A DNA stretch of 64,000 nt from Plantago ovata (Eukaryota > Streptophyta > Magnoliopsida > Lamiales > Plantaginaceae), in contig CM051455.1 of the NCBI GenBank assembly GCA_028274465.1, positions 53,016,725-53,080,724 on the forward strand, read 5' to 3'. Shown in pieces: positions 22,910 to 40,200 of the stretch (within the stretch, counting starts at the first letter, position 1; each line of letters opens with the position of its first letter). The notes below the pieces were generated by a model. That model had not been told where the DNA came from and did not search any database. It saw nothing but the letters and a program-made list of their open reading frames with translations. The translations under genes and the position numbers were made by a program.

Positions 22910-24361
22910 TCAAATATCATCAAGGAAGAAATGTTGTTGATCACTACCACAAGCCATATCAGATAAAGCGCCAAAAACATCATCCTCTTGATTATCATCC
23001 TTGGATACGGGGGCTGGAATAGGGGACAATGCAGCAAGGTCAGAAAAATCAAACCCTTCCTTTGCCATCATCTCATCAAAATATGATACTATAGTCTGAG
23101 CAGAATCTGAGATGACAAATTCAATAGGATTACTAGAACCAGCAGCGAGAGAAAAGCAAGACCATAAAATTCTTCACTACGCAAGCGAACCATGTCATCT
23201 GGACCTATGTACTTTACTTTGTAACATGAAGCTCTTCCATATTGTCACCTTTCTTTTGAGAAAGCATTAATAAAGTTAAGTTGGCGAAATGCTCTTAGAT
23301 ATCCAACGAAAAATCAACCACCAAATTAGATGAACGGAGGGCAGCCATCGTTTCTGAACGCAAAAAATCCGTAACTGCATCTCGACAAATAGATACTCAT
23401 CACTTGATCGATACATCCAATATCCTGAAAACAAAAGGAGAGAAAAATAGTTAGCATCCAACTTACAAACAAACAACTCAAAAAATCCACAATAAAAGAA
23501 ATTACCAAGATTTTGAATTTTTATCCATGAAAGGTTTCACACTCGATAGATTAGCAAGAAAAAGTATAGGTTCGACAAGTAAAGCGTAAGGCTTATATCG
23601 ACCAAATGGATCAAAATGATCAAATATGCAAGAATCAGTTTTATCAGGAACAAACAAATCTTCATTCCTTTTCCATCGACGATGCATTTTCAGCCCATCA
23701 GGGGAATCCAAAAGGTTAGCAGGATAACGAACATAAACAAGCTTACGTCTCCAACTCACTCCATTACTCCGAATAAATTGCGCAGCAAGCTTAAAAGATG
23801 AAACTGCCTTGAAGAAATAAAAATGTGAACTCACCATACTCTTAGTATTCGTACACTTACCGACACGGAAACAATGAAGAAATAAACTAGGAGTAACCTC
23901 CTTACCACGACTACTGATAGCGATACAAAAGAAAATCAAGGCACCAATACTATTTGGAGTAACCTTAGCCAGATTCAGACCAAGAGACCACAATATATCC
24001 ATAAAAAATTTTGCCAAAGGAAAACGAAACCCATGTTCTAGAAATTGTTGATACACACACACACACAACTAACGGGAGGATTAAAACCACCATCAACCCC
24101 AGGAGCAATGAGCTCAAATTCAACATGAATTTCAAAATTAGCTCGGATACTATCTAAATGATCAGAAGCAATATCGGAAGGATTATAAAAAATAATACAA
24201 TCCTCATTCAACTCTCCAACAGAAATATCAAACTGCATATCCAACTTTTTTGACAAATCTTCAGAAAAACCTAGAACACGAGATTGACAAACCCCATGGG
24301 GGTAAGCTCTCCATATTTTTTTAACCAACATTATAAGTATCGAAATCATATAACTCCACAT
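22910..24361 (-). pseudogene. gag-like 'putative gypsy-type transposon' protein
   Basis: On the minus strand, 24361-24038 and 24068-23502 together encode a protein with FLEHGFRFPLAKFFMDILWS, LTPN-like KVTPNSIGALIFF and a later WRRKLVYVRYP. This is the pattern of the plant Transposase_28 type domain found in gag of Tat/Ogre-type gypsy elements. The two parts overlap in different frames at a (CA)n run near 24053-24067. A probable donor follows 23510. A C-terminal acidic exon ends at 22910 (VSKDDNQEDD, then a stop). Exon joins between 23500 and 23190 are unresolved. It could be a domesticated relative, but the frame break argues for a dead copy. Confidence 0.6.
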
Positions 24362-25396
24362 TTAGTCTACACTAAAGAAAGAACTGAAATACAAAGACGA
24401 GACAAAAAGAGAAAGAGACAGACGTGACTAAGACCCACAACAAATGCATCTGGGTGGGTCTTGTTTAGTAAAATCCTCATTGAAATATAAATACAAGTAC
24501 AAATTTCAAATAAACAAACAAAAAAGCTGTCAATAAAAACTGCAAAAATGGTACTCTAAATTCAAGTACCAAAATAAAGCAATAAACATTAATAGACAGA
24601 TACAACAAAACACATTACTCGCACACGGTTCCAAGACAAATCAGTATAAACACAACACAAAACATTGATTACAAAATCAAAGAAATAAAAAGAAAATTCC
24701 AAAGCAAGAAAGGAGTACCAATTAACGGCAAGATGGTACTCGCTCCGATCGAACGTGACACACAAAATCACTAAGAAATTGACAAAACAAGATCACAACT
24801 CAAGCAACTGAGTCCATGAATACACCGATACAAAAGAAAGGGAGAAACAAAACCCTAAGAAAATGAAGTCTCCAAAGTTAAAATTATTGAGATGAAACTC
24901 AATCATTCATTCATACATTTACTATTTCAACGGCGATTAGATGAAAAGATTTTACGATCTAGTTGATTAATAGTGTTGAAAGTGATAGGTTTGACAAAGG
25001 GGTGAGAGAGTCTGACATAGACTCGACTCGATTCTTCTATTAAAACGGAAGAGCAGGTAGTAAGGAGGAGGTCAGGAGGACATAAGGTTAACTAAAAATA
25101 AATAGAAATTGAAATATATATTTTTTAATGAAGATCTTTACCCGATTACAAAAAAAAAAAAAAAAAAACCACAATGAGAGTATTCAAAGAAAAGAAAAAA
25201 GGGCAACATGATTTACATTAATATATAGTAGCACCTATGTATTATCACATAACCATAACCTAACAACTTTAATTTGGTAAGGAAAAATACAAAAGAACAC
25301 ACTTGATAAAAGTGTTTATTTCGTAAGTTACCCACAAACGTATAGAGTTTGTCGCAGATTAAATTTAACTTAAGTGATTTGCAGACTATTACCTCA
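24362..25396. other. intergenic, nothing firmly recognised
   Basis: It could be leader or LTR sequence of the gag-like gene on the minus strand, since it lies 5' of it, but no LTR pair or primer-binding site was seen. There is an A-run at about 25151-25168. Confidence 0.3.
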
Positions 25397-25404
25397 GTCC
25401 ATGA

Positions 25405-25695
25405 CTATGTTTTAAAAAACGGAGCCGGAGGTTGAGCCGGACACCCCCCAAAAAAGGTTTAACCGGGGTCGGACCTGTTGAGCCGTTTTATGAGCCGGTT
25501 GAGCCAGTGTACCATTATAATATTAATATATATATAATATACTAATAATAATATATTTATACTATATTATTATTCATATTTTCGTCCAAAAACTCACACT
25601 AAACAAGATTAAATGATCACCAATAAAGTAAAATGACTTGGTGAAGATCCATATTCAATCAAGATATAGATGAAAAAAGGCTTCTTTTTCTTTTT

Positions 25696-25727
<32 letters not shown>

Positions 25728-25902
25728 GCAATTTTACCCAAAAAACGGCTCAACCTCCGGCTCAACCGCTTTTGCCGTTTTTTGCCCGTTTTTTCCGGTT
25801 TTAGGGCCTCCGGCTTTTTAGCATTTAAATAGCGGTTTCAGACCGGTGAGCTCCGGTTTCCACGGTTCGACCGGTCGGCTCAACCCGGCTTTTAAAACAT
25901 AG
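25405..25902. mobile_element. hAT-type MITE (498 bp), 8-bp TSD
   Basis: Inverted ends CTATGTTTTAAAA...TTTTAAAACATAG are flanked by the exact 8-bp duplication GTCCATGA (25397-25404 and 25903-25910). Both subterminal regions are packed with GAGCCGG / GGCTCAAC words in inverted orientation, as expected for hAT transposase-binding repeats. The middle is AT-rich and holds a long T-run (25709-25727). No coding capacity. Confidence 0.9.
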
Positions 25903-25910
25903 GTCCATGA

Positions 25911-26085
25911 TGTTTACTTCAAGCCCCTTTGAAGATGGAACTCTTTTGTCGGACTTCCCAAGGTTAGAAGTAGAAACCGTTGAGACACAATTTTTAATCC
26001 ACCTTATCCAACGCTCTCCGAAGCCCAAAACTTCCAACATGTGAAAAATAGCCTCCGAACTCACGGAATCGTAAGCCTAATTTAT
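25911..26085 (-). pseudogene. LINE reverse-transcriptase fragment
   Basis: The minus-strand reading AYDSVSSEAIFHMLEVLGFG then RWIRWIKNCVSTVS matches the RT region of the full LINE in this window (KAYDSVSWDFLFGMMKELG, RWMDWIKECVTTVS). Only about 55 codons remain. It abuts the right TSD of the hAT MITE. Confidence 0.75.
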
Positions 26086-27930
26086 ATCCTCCCGACCTAA
26101 CCGAGGTAGGTTGGGGTTAAACTAACAACCCTTTCCCGTTTCAGGTCTACTTCGTGAAGTTCCCACTTTATAAGTAAAATCCGAATTGAACGACTGACCC
26201 CATATAAGGTCAGGACTAGGAGAGGTTAAGCACCACTTTTATACTTCATCAGTTTGGTTTCAACATGGTTAGGTAATTTTGTTGTGGACTTGTGGTATTG
26301 ATTTCTTTGTGTAGTATCCCTAAGGTGGGGGGATATGATGTTCCCTTAATGCATGAGAGTGAATGGTTCAAATTCCTGAAGGGACTATTATTGAGCTTTT
26401 GTTGCTTGTCTTTAGAGCATAAATTTGGTTGTTGCCCCCCCTCCCCCTTGAGTCGAGATGCCAACTCATTATTTTTAAGTTTTGACTACTCTTTGAAGTT
26501 GACACGCTAGACGATGGGTTACCAAAATTTAAACTCCAATTATAAAATGTATGGAGTTAATGACACGGTATTTTTGGTGATTTATGTTGGTTTGGGATGC
26601 AATTTTATTTGGATAGTGTCCGTAATAGCTAGTAGTGTATTATATGCACTTATATTGTTATTAATTAATTTTTGATGTAATTAAATTTTTTCCTGTTCAA
26701 ACACAATCCCTCATGGGCGTCAGGAATAAAAAGTGGGGATTGCGAGATATATTATAACAAGACACTTACTCGAAAGTTAAGAAATTTGATTAAAAAAAAT
26801 ACACTAATAAAAAAATTTAGAGGTGGTGAAATGTGAAGTTTGCAAATATACATATGATAATTAAAAAAATTTGAAAGTTTGGAGGTGACAATAGCCTCCC
26901 CGTCTCCGCCTCTGAATTTGTACTTAAGTTAGAAGTAATACTTCATTGAAAAATAAAAGAATTAGTTTCGTGAAACGGAATGCACAAATCACATTTACAA
27001 TGTGAAAAAACGGAGTTCAATAAAAGATATAAGACGTAAGAATTAATATAGTGTAGGTTAAAATTAAAAGAACTAATACCGAAGAATATAAGGCAATAAT
27101 GTGCGTAGTGTGTTACACATTCCCTTGCATGTAAGCACACAAGTACTAATCCACTTCTTCAGCATATATTTAGCAGCTGTATGAAAGTAATTCCGCAAGT
27201 AATTATTCAATTATTTTCTATTTGTTTATATCAAAATATGAAAATATCAAAAGTGTATGGTTGATTGAAGCATAGAGCTCCATTATGAATGCTGCACTCC
27301 ACAAGAATCCTGCAACAGATAATCAAAAATCAAAGTTTCATTGGTGGTGCCGTCGTGCCGACACCCCCCAAATGAATGATGAATGACTGATGGCTCATGG
27401 CTCCACACCAAATGAATGTAATAGTTTATCATCATTATGTCATGTCACATGTTTTTTGTATTATTTATATATGATGTACTTTGTATATTTATTATTTTAT
27501 GAGGTCCATAACTTTTTAATATCATATCGAATTATTCTAATATAACATAAAAAAATTTCATATATTAACATAACTGAATAAAATTAGTGAGGAGTAAAGT
27601 CATAAAATTTCATCATTCTGTGCTATTTAAAACTTCAAAAAATTAGGGAACCAAAAGAATCATTTGAAGTTTAGCTAGGGTGTAGTTTGTCTCCGCATAG
27701 ATTCGAACTCAATTGAACGTGAGCCATATTTATCTGATATTATTATATAATTTCACTCTCCAAACAACTCGAGATGGTTGTGATATCATAATAAAATTAC
27801 AACTTTCCAAAAAAACTCAACCTCACTCATAATTTGGGAGCATACTGTGACTTAGGAGACCAAAGGAATCATTTGGGCCTTTGGGGCCTTTGCAGTTTTG
27901 TTGCATATATTATTGAAAAAGTAAGTGGTC
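26086..27930. other. intergenic, no gene seen
   Basis: No domain-bearing reading frame, terminal repeat or tandem array was supported. The last few hundred bases are the presumed promoter region of the beta-glucosidase. Confidence 0.35.
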
Positions 27931-27935
27931 TGCGT

Positions 27936-27944
27936 TATAAATAG
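27936..27944 (+). promoter_or_regulatory. TATA box of the beta-glucosidase gene
   Basis: TATAAATAG lies 52 bases before the ATG at 27988. Transcription would be expected to start near 27965-27970, downstream of the in-frame ATG at 27961. This favours 27988 as the real start. Confidence 0.65.
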
Positions 27945-27987
27945 AGGCGAGGCAGTCGAGATGGTTCATAATAACAGGGCAAGCAAG

Positions 27988-33210
<5,223 letters not shown>

Positions 33211-34117
33211 AGTTTTTAAACAAGCACTGTTTGAAAACGAGCTTTAAATATGAATTCTGCAATCTTCTCTACTTTATGGAATTTTCATTCCATAATGTTT
33301 AGAAAATAAACGGTGAATTTCTTTTCCTTGATTCGTTGGAGGACTTGTTGATGGACACCATAATCCGTGGCATGCTTTGTTCTCTCCTTTAGTGTTTAGT
33401 GTTGCATTTCGGGTGTTGCATCACCTCTGTTTTTCCTTTTTGTTTCAGTGTGACTCTTTGTATTATGTTTGAGCATGCTATTTCGTTTCTTTATAATAAA
33501 ATTATTTGACCGTTTCAAAAAATAAAATAAAATTAAATTATAATAATATCCTCTACTTTAATTAATTTAATCAAGGCCTTCATTTTAGTACATTGTCAAT
33601 GCAGGACAAAGAAGCCGATCTATGGGCTGCATAGATTGCAAAACAATGAAACAGTCACCTTAATTTAAAAGATACACGATACAAATGTAGCTCCATAGCA
33701 AACTGGACAGGCCTGAGCCTCCGCAAGCTATATGTAAGAACTGTTGGTGATTCCAGGCAAGAACATTACCAGCACAGTAAGGGGCGAAGACAAGATTTGT
33801 GAACGCCTAGGACCAAATTTGTTAAGAATATATATTTTTTTACTTAATAATGATAAACAAAATTTTTGAAAGAAAACTTTGTTGGATTTTTTTTACCAAT
33901 ATACCAAATTTTTTTGTAAAATTACAGTATTTTATAGAATTCATGCCCAATATAGCCAAATGTTACTGAAAAATTAGCTTATTTAACAATATTTAAGATT
34001 AACAAACAATATTGGGTAGGGCACATATATTGAATTTATTTTAAAAATATATAAAAAAAATTTACACTAAAATACATATAATATTTTTTTAAATTATGTG
34101 GGGATGGGCACCCACCC
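33211..34117. other. 3' UTR and intergenic; possible LINE tail
   Basis: The first part is the AT-rich 3' UTR of the beta-glucosidase. About 33340-33535 ends AATAAAATTATTTGACCGTT plus an A-rich run, like the 3' ends of the LINEs at 41148 and 60176, so a short LINE tail is possible. No coding sequence. Confidence 0.35.
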
Positions 34118-34500
34118 TCAACATACCTTCGCCCCTGAGCACAATCCCACACATTGGAATCTTGCACATGCACCAACTACATATTGTATTAGACTGCTTG
34201 ATGTGGGATAAAAGAGTGAACCAATGAGTTTTCTGAATTTATGTTGATCTACAACTTTGTCAGCATCAGAATAACTCATTTTTGTTCCTATGCTCATGGG
34301 TATCATAGCTACTTTTTTAGTAGGCTTGATGTTGAACTCAGCGAGCATATGCTTTGCATACTTTGTTTAAATTATGAATATTCCATCACTCAGTTGTTTG
34401 ACTTGTAATCCTAAGAAATAATTCATTTCACCCATCATATACATTTCAAAATTTGTTTTCAGGAGATTGGCAAAGTATTTACAAAGTTCTTGTTCGATAT
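34118..34500 (-). pseudogene. Ty1/copia polyprotein fragment (end of RT)
   Basis: On the minus strand, two frames join to a copia pattern after the RT active site: ELCKYFANLLKTNFEMYMMG, then EMNYFLGLQVKQLSDGIFI, then LAEFNIKPTKKVAMIPMS and KFRKLIGSLFYPTSS, ending in CARFQ. The frame break is at about 34350-34370. No LTRs were seen. Its 5' side touches the O-methyltransferase fragment at about 34489-34500. Confidence 0.8.
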
Positions 34501-34637
34501 CTTGATGATGAATCTGGTCACTGGAAAGGGAGGAACTGAGAAAGAATAAGCATAACTCTTTTATGAGGCAGGATTTAAAAGCTACAAGATCACACATGTT
34601 TTAAGTTTGGGGTCACTCAATTGAAGTGTTTCCATGA
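34489..34637 (+). pseudogene. O-methyltransferase last-exon fragment
   Basis: The reading MMNLVTGKGGTEKE, stop, A, stop, LFYEAGFKSYKITHVLSLGS aligns residue for residue with the end of the O-methyltransferase at 63075-63374 (MMNLVTGKERTEKE, LFYGAGFTSYKITHVLGLRS). One inserted A shifts the last codons, after which a TGA matches the normal stop. Two in-frame stops and the frameshift make it dead. Orientation is opposite to the other two copies in the window. Confidence 0.8.
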
Positions 34638-34994
34638 TCACATTACTTAGCCATTTGCTACAGTGATAAACAAGCTACTTGACTAGGTGGCTATGTTTCG
34701 ATTGTGTAAGGATTCTAGGCCAACTCAGTCCAAGGTCTCACTGAAAATACAGGGTTGCTTTGCAAAATACATTTTCTTAGGTAGGTTAATGATGATTGCT
34801 TCAGGAACTGAAGAGTTTGTGTTTGTTTTTTCATTTCATAAGCAAGGTCACTTATTAGCATCTAGTCTTGTTACGAATTGTGATGGTTCTTCTTGTTTAC
34901 CCTTTCAATCCCCTGATGTAAGTTGATGACATTTTTATTGGTTAATGAAGTTATGCTTTTATGCCAAAAGAAGAAATTATATGTCCACTCACAG
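34638..34994. other. intergenic, nothing firmly recognised
   Basis: No domain or repeat structure was supported between the O-methyltransferase fragment and the left target duplication of the LINE. Confidence 0.3.
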
Positions 34995-35044
34995 ACTCAC
35001 TAGTCACAAGGAAAAACCAAATTAATGTTCTAGAGAGTAGAAAA

Positions 35045-36995
35045 ATGAGTGAGTGGAGACAGGAGAGAAACGGGAGGGACTCAAGAAACCCAACCAGAGG
35101 AAGATCAAGACATCAGCAACAGGACTACAATGGGAGCCACGAAAACCATCAACGAGGCCGGACGACGAATTATGGAAGAGCAAGAGAGGACAGTAGGAAT
35201 TTTCACCGGAATAGAGCTGACAGAGAAGGGGAGGAAGAAGGTTGGACTAGAGTAAGAACTAGGTTTGAAAAGGAAAAAGATAGGAAGGAGAGAATCTTCA
35301 ACAATCAGGTAAACAACAAGCTTTTTAATATGTACCTTTCAAATTTTCCTGATGAATGGGATGAGAGTAAGATTAGAAGGGACTTGGGGAAAATAGCGAA
35401 GGTAAAGTCTGTGGTAATACCAAAATGCAAGAACAAGTATGGGAAGAACTTTGCCTTTGTGAGGTTTGACAAAGGTAGAAACAATGAGGAAACTTTGTTC
35501 CAGATCAAAGAGTTGTGGATTGGAAGCTACAAACTCCTTGCGTGTGAAGCTTTTCAGCCAGAGGAGGGAGGTTGGAAGAATCGAAAGGGACCAGTCAACC
35601 GGAAAAGGAAAGAACCAGTGGCTATACTTGCTTCAAGCCAGGAAACTTTTCCACCCTTGAGTATGGATTTACAGAGCCAATCGTGGGCTGGTCTCTGCAT
35701 TATTGGGGAGGAAGTCAACAACCTCAAAGCTTTCCAGCTGATTAATTTGTTGGAAATCAATGGACACAAGGACTTTAAGGTTGCAGTTTTTACAACGGAC
35801 TCTTGGATTTACAAGCACCGACTGAAGAAGCAAAGAAAAACTTTCTTGAGGAGGAAAAAACTTGGTTTAATAACTGGTTCAAGAATGTTCGTGAATGGAA
35901 CTCATCGGAAACGGTGCGCAAAAGAAGGGTGTGGCTTAACATTTATGGTGTACCTTTAAACCTGTGGTCAGAGGCCACGTTTAGATCGCTCAGGAGTAAA
36001 CTGGGAACAGTCCGAGAGGTACATCCATCGACCGTCAATATGGAAAATCTCAGTGTAGGAAGAATCATGGTAGAAACTAAACGTTTCGAGGTGATTAGAG
36101 AAAAAACCCATATTAGGCTTCTACAGGAAATCTTTTCGATCCATTTAGTCGAGGAATTTCTTCTAGACAACGACCTTTTTCCCAGTTCAAAAGAAAAGGC
36201 ATGCTTGGTTAAGTCAAGGAGCAGTAAACACTCAGTGTCCGGGAATTCAGACCTTTTTTCCGGTCACTCCTCTGATGATTGCAGAGATGGAGAAGATGGG
36301 GAAGACGATGAACAGTGGGAAGTTGGTGAGGGTTTCTTGGGTCAATACCATTTTCAAAAAGAGATTCCTCAATCGGATGAAGAAAGTGATGGAGACAGAC
36401 TGTGGTTGTCAGAAAACGGCGACTTGCAGATGTTATCGCTAGTGTCAGAAACGCCAGTGGAAAGGATGCGTGTTGTAGATGGTTTAAATAACGTGGGGGC
36501 TGTCAGAGAGAAATCTCTTTCTGATATTGTTGAGGTTTCAAAGTTAATTCCAGTGGAAATTCAAAGTCCTCCTTGTGCTGGAGTGATTGCTAATGAAAGG
36601 GATGGAAGCAACTTGGGCTTGGACTTATTGGGCCAAGGTTCTGGACCCAATGTCATCTTGCTGCAGCGGCGATCATACCATCTCTAGCCCGGCAAATCGA
36701 ACCTTCTTCTATCATTCCACCAGGTAATTCGATTATCTCTGATCATATGGGTACAAGATCTTCACCAGACCCATTTGGTTTTAGGAAAGTGATTGTTTCC
36801 ATGGGTTTGAATAAGACGACAGAGGGGATTAATTCGGGTGCAAAAACAAAGAGAGGGCCGGGCAGGTCAAGAAAGACGCCTGGAACCTCTGGGATTCAGG
36901 CGGTTCAAACTTCTCAAGGTGTAATAAGGAGAAAACCAAGAAAAACTTCGGGTACAAGGTTGCTAGAAGGACTTACTGATTTGGTTGACGGATGA
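35045..36995 (+). pseudogene. LINE ORF1 (RRM-containing RNA-binding protein), frameshifted
   Basis: The start chosen is the first ATG inside the element (MSEWRQERNGRD); the ATG at 34961 lies outside the LINE. An RG-rich N-terminus is followed by an RNA-recognition motif (FNMYLSNFPDEWDESKIRRD, later KNKYGKNFAFVRF). A shift near 35800 moves to a frame with RRVWLNIYGVPLNLWSEATF, typical of the DUF4283-like part of plant LINE ORF1. An acidic linker (EDGEDDEQWE) follows. A further shift near 36690 leads to a basic tail with GPGRSRKTPG and a stop at 36995. ORF1 proteins package LINE RNA. Confidence 0.85.
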
Positions 36996-37224
36996 TTCTT
37001 TCCAACAGATGCACAGATAAAAGTTTGTAACAATTGGTTTTGGAAGAAAACTGTAAAGGAGGATGTGACTAATTCGGTGAGTATGGCTTTAGGCTTGGGA
37101 CTGCTAGACCCAAGGGGGAAGGAGAAATTGAAGAGGCATTTACAACATGTGAACAAAGAGACAAAATGCAAAATGATGTTGAAAGGGTAGTGGAAAATGG
37201 TTTTAGTAAAGAGTCGGGTGATCA

Positions 37225-40200
37225 ATGAAGATGAATTCTGTCGATGTTAGAGGTTTAGGGGGTTCCTTAAAAAAGCAAGAAATTCGAAAATTGGTGATGA
37301 AAGATGGTGTAGATTTTGTTTGTCTTCAAGAAACGAAATCAAATTCTTTGTAAAGAAAGATGTCGAATAATTATGGGGAATTAATTCGGTTGATTGGGTA
37401 CATATTGGCTCTACGGGAGCTTCCGGAGACTTGTTGAGTATTTGGAACCCGGAGGTTTTTGTTAAAACATCATTTTAGGGGGGAAGATGGGGCGTTAGGG
37501 GTGGTTGGAAGATGGAAGGGAGTGGAGGTTGTTATTGTGAACATTTATGCCTCTTGTATTGAGAATGAAAGGGTGTTGCTTTGGGAGACCTTACTTAATA
37601 TAAAGAGATCGAGCGCCACTCCTTTGTGGTGTTTTTGTGGAGATTTTAATGCGGTGAGATTCCCAGAAGAAAGAAAAGGAAGAAGAGTAGAGGGAGGACG
37701 GAAGAGTATGGAATCTTTCAACTCTTTCATATCCCAAGCGGAGTTGATAGATTTACCTCTTGGGTGGAGAAAGTTCACTTGGTATAGAGACAATGAGAGT
37801 TGTTGTAGTAGACTTGATCGCTTCTTACTTTCGGAGGCTTGGTTGGAGCTTTGGCCGAATCTTTTTTTTTCTTTCACAATTTGGTTTGAAACGGAGTCTC
37901 TCGGACCATGTGGTGATTCTTCTTAGGGAGGAGCGGAGAGATTGGGGACCTAAGCCATTTCGTTTTTTGAACGAATGGACTAAAAATGAGGATTTCAAGA
38001 GGCTCTTAGAAAAAGAATGGAAGAAGGATGATGTGGTGGGATGGAGTAGCTTCGTAGTCAAGCAAAAACTCAAAAACTTGAAGATTAGTTTGAAAGCTTG
38101 GCACAGGGAGCATTTTGGCGACTTGGACAAGAAGATTGAAGATTGTGAAAGCCTTTTAGAAGAGGCCGAGTTGAGGTTGGAAGAAGCGTACACTAGAAGT
38201 TCTAACTCAAGGGAAGATGAGGAGGGGGGTTCGACTTTGATGGTTAGGCGACGCTATACCTTGGAGCTTGAAAGACTCTTGGGAACAAAAGCTAACTTCA
38301 TGGCACAACAAGCAAAAAAAAAAGAAGTGGATTCAAGAAGGGGATGCCAACACAAAATACTTTCATAGGGTCATGGAAAAGAGGAAAATGAGCAATACTC
38401 TAGATAGGATACGAATCAATGGAAGATGGTTAGAGGAGGTAGATGAAGTGAGAGAAGGAATCAAAAATTTCTTTGAATCTCATTTCTTGAAAGATAGTGG
38501 CACCCTTTCTTTCAAGGGTCTAGAAGGCAAGTGCCTTAGCGAAACCTCAAGATCTTGGTTGGAACAACCCTTTGATGAAGCGGAGATAAAGATGGCGGTT
38601 TGGGAATGTGGAGCGGACAAAAGCCCGGGACCGGATGGGTTTAGTGGGCATTTCTTCACTTCTTCTTGGGACATTATCAAAGAGGACAAGGTTTCAATGA
38701 ATTTCATTCAAATGGGAAGCTTGCCAAAGGTATCAATGGCACCTTTATTACGTTGATTCCTAAATGTTCTAATCCCGTGGGACTTGGGGATTTTCGTCCT
38801 ATTTCCTTGATCAATAGCATTTACAAGATTCTAGCTAAAGTACTATCTAAGCGTTTGGGGCATGTGTTGGAGAGTGTTATTTCGGAGAACCAATCGGCTT
38901 TCATTGGGGAGAGGAACATATTGGATGGAGTTCTTGTGGCTAATGAAACTATCCATGAGGTGATATGAAAGAAACAAAAGGCTTTCTTATTGAAACTTGA
39001 CTTTGCCAAGGCTTACGATTCCGTGAGTTGGGACTTTCTCTTTGGCATGATGAAGGAGTTGGGTTGTGGAGTCCGTTGGATGGATTGGATTAAGGAATGT
39101 GTAACTACGGTTTCTATGTCTATCTTGGTTAATGGTAGTCCAACCAAGGAGTTTGATATAAAGAGAGGTCTTTGACAAGGTGACCCACTATCACCCTTTC
39201 TTTATCTTATTGTGGCGGAGGGACTTAGTAGAATGTTCTCCAAAGCTTGTGAAAAGGGTATGTTCAAGCCTATCTTAGTGGGGAGGGAGAGAACTCCAAT
39301 TTCTCTCCTTCAATTTGCGGACGATTCTTTAATCTTGGGAGAAGCCTCCAAAAGCAATTTAGAATTGGTGAAATGTGTTCTTCTGTGTTTTGAGCTAGTC
39401 TCAGGGTTGAAAATCAACTTCAAGAAGAGTAATCTTATGGGTATCAACGTGGAAGAGAACATACTTGAGGGTTGGGCCCATTTTCTCAATTGCTCTACCG
39501 GCTCAATTCCTTTCACCTATCTCGGCCTACCGGTGGGAGGAAAGGGGAGAGATAAGAGAATTTGGAAGGTGATTAAGGATAAAATGGAAGCAAGATTAAA
39601 TGTGTGGGAGAATAAGTATCTATCCTTGGGTGGTACAATGATTCTCTTAAAGTCGGTGTTACAAGCGCTTCCAATCTACTATCTTTCTTTTTTTAAGATG
39701 CCGGCGTCAATTGCAAAATCCTTAACTAATACTCAACGAGATTTCTTTGGAAAGGTTGTCATGACAAGGAAAATTAAGAAAGGGATCTATTGGATGAGTT
39801 GGGAGAAGGCTTGTGTTCCTAAGGAAGATGGGGGACTAGGCTTTAAGAACATTGGGGCTTCTAATTTGGCACTCCTAGGGAGATGGGGGGGGGGGGGAGA
39901 ATTCTTGAAGGGAGTGAATGATCTTTGGAGTAAAGTGATTGGGTCGAAGTATGGTAAACTAGAGGATTGTGTGGATAGGTTTGAAAGAGGTTTGGAAGCT
40001 TTGCTTCTTGGTCGGATTGGTGGAAGGACATTGTGAGGTATGTGGGCTCTCAAGATTGGTTCAAAGGGAACACAATCAAGAAGGTGGGAAATGGTAGAGA
40101 AACTTTGTTTTGGCTTGATAAATGGTGTGACAAGGAGAAGACCTTGAAAGAGGAATTTCCTAGACTTTTTAGACTTGAGTCTAACAAAGAAGTAAGAATG

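Noticed and set aside
20243..24361. One single gypsy element covering integrase and gag-like parts
   Set aside because: The integrase fragment is on the plus strand and the gag-like gene on the minus strand, and a Mutator-like element lies between, so they are not shown to be one insertion.
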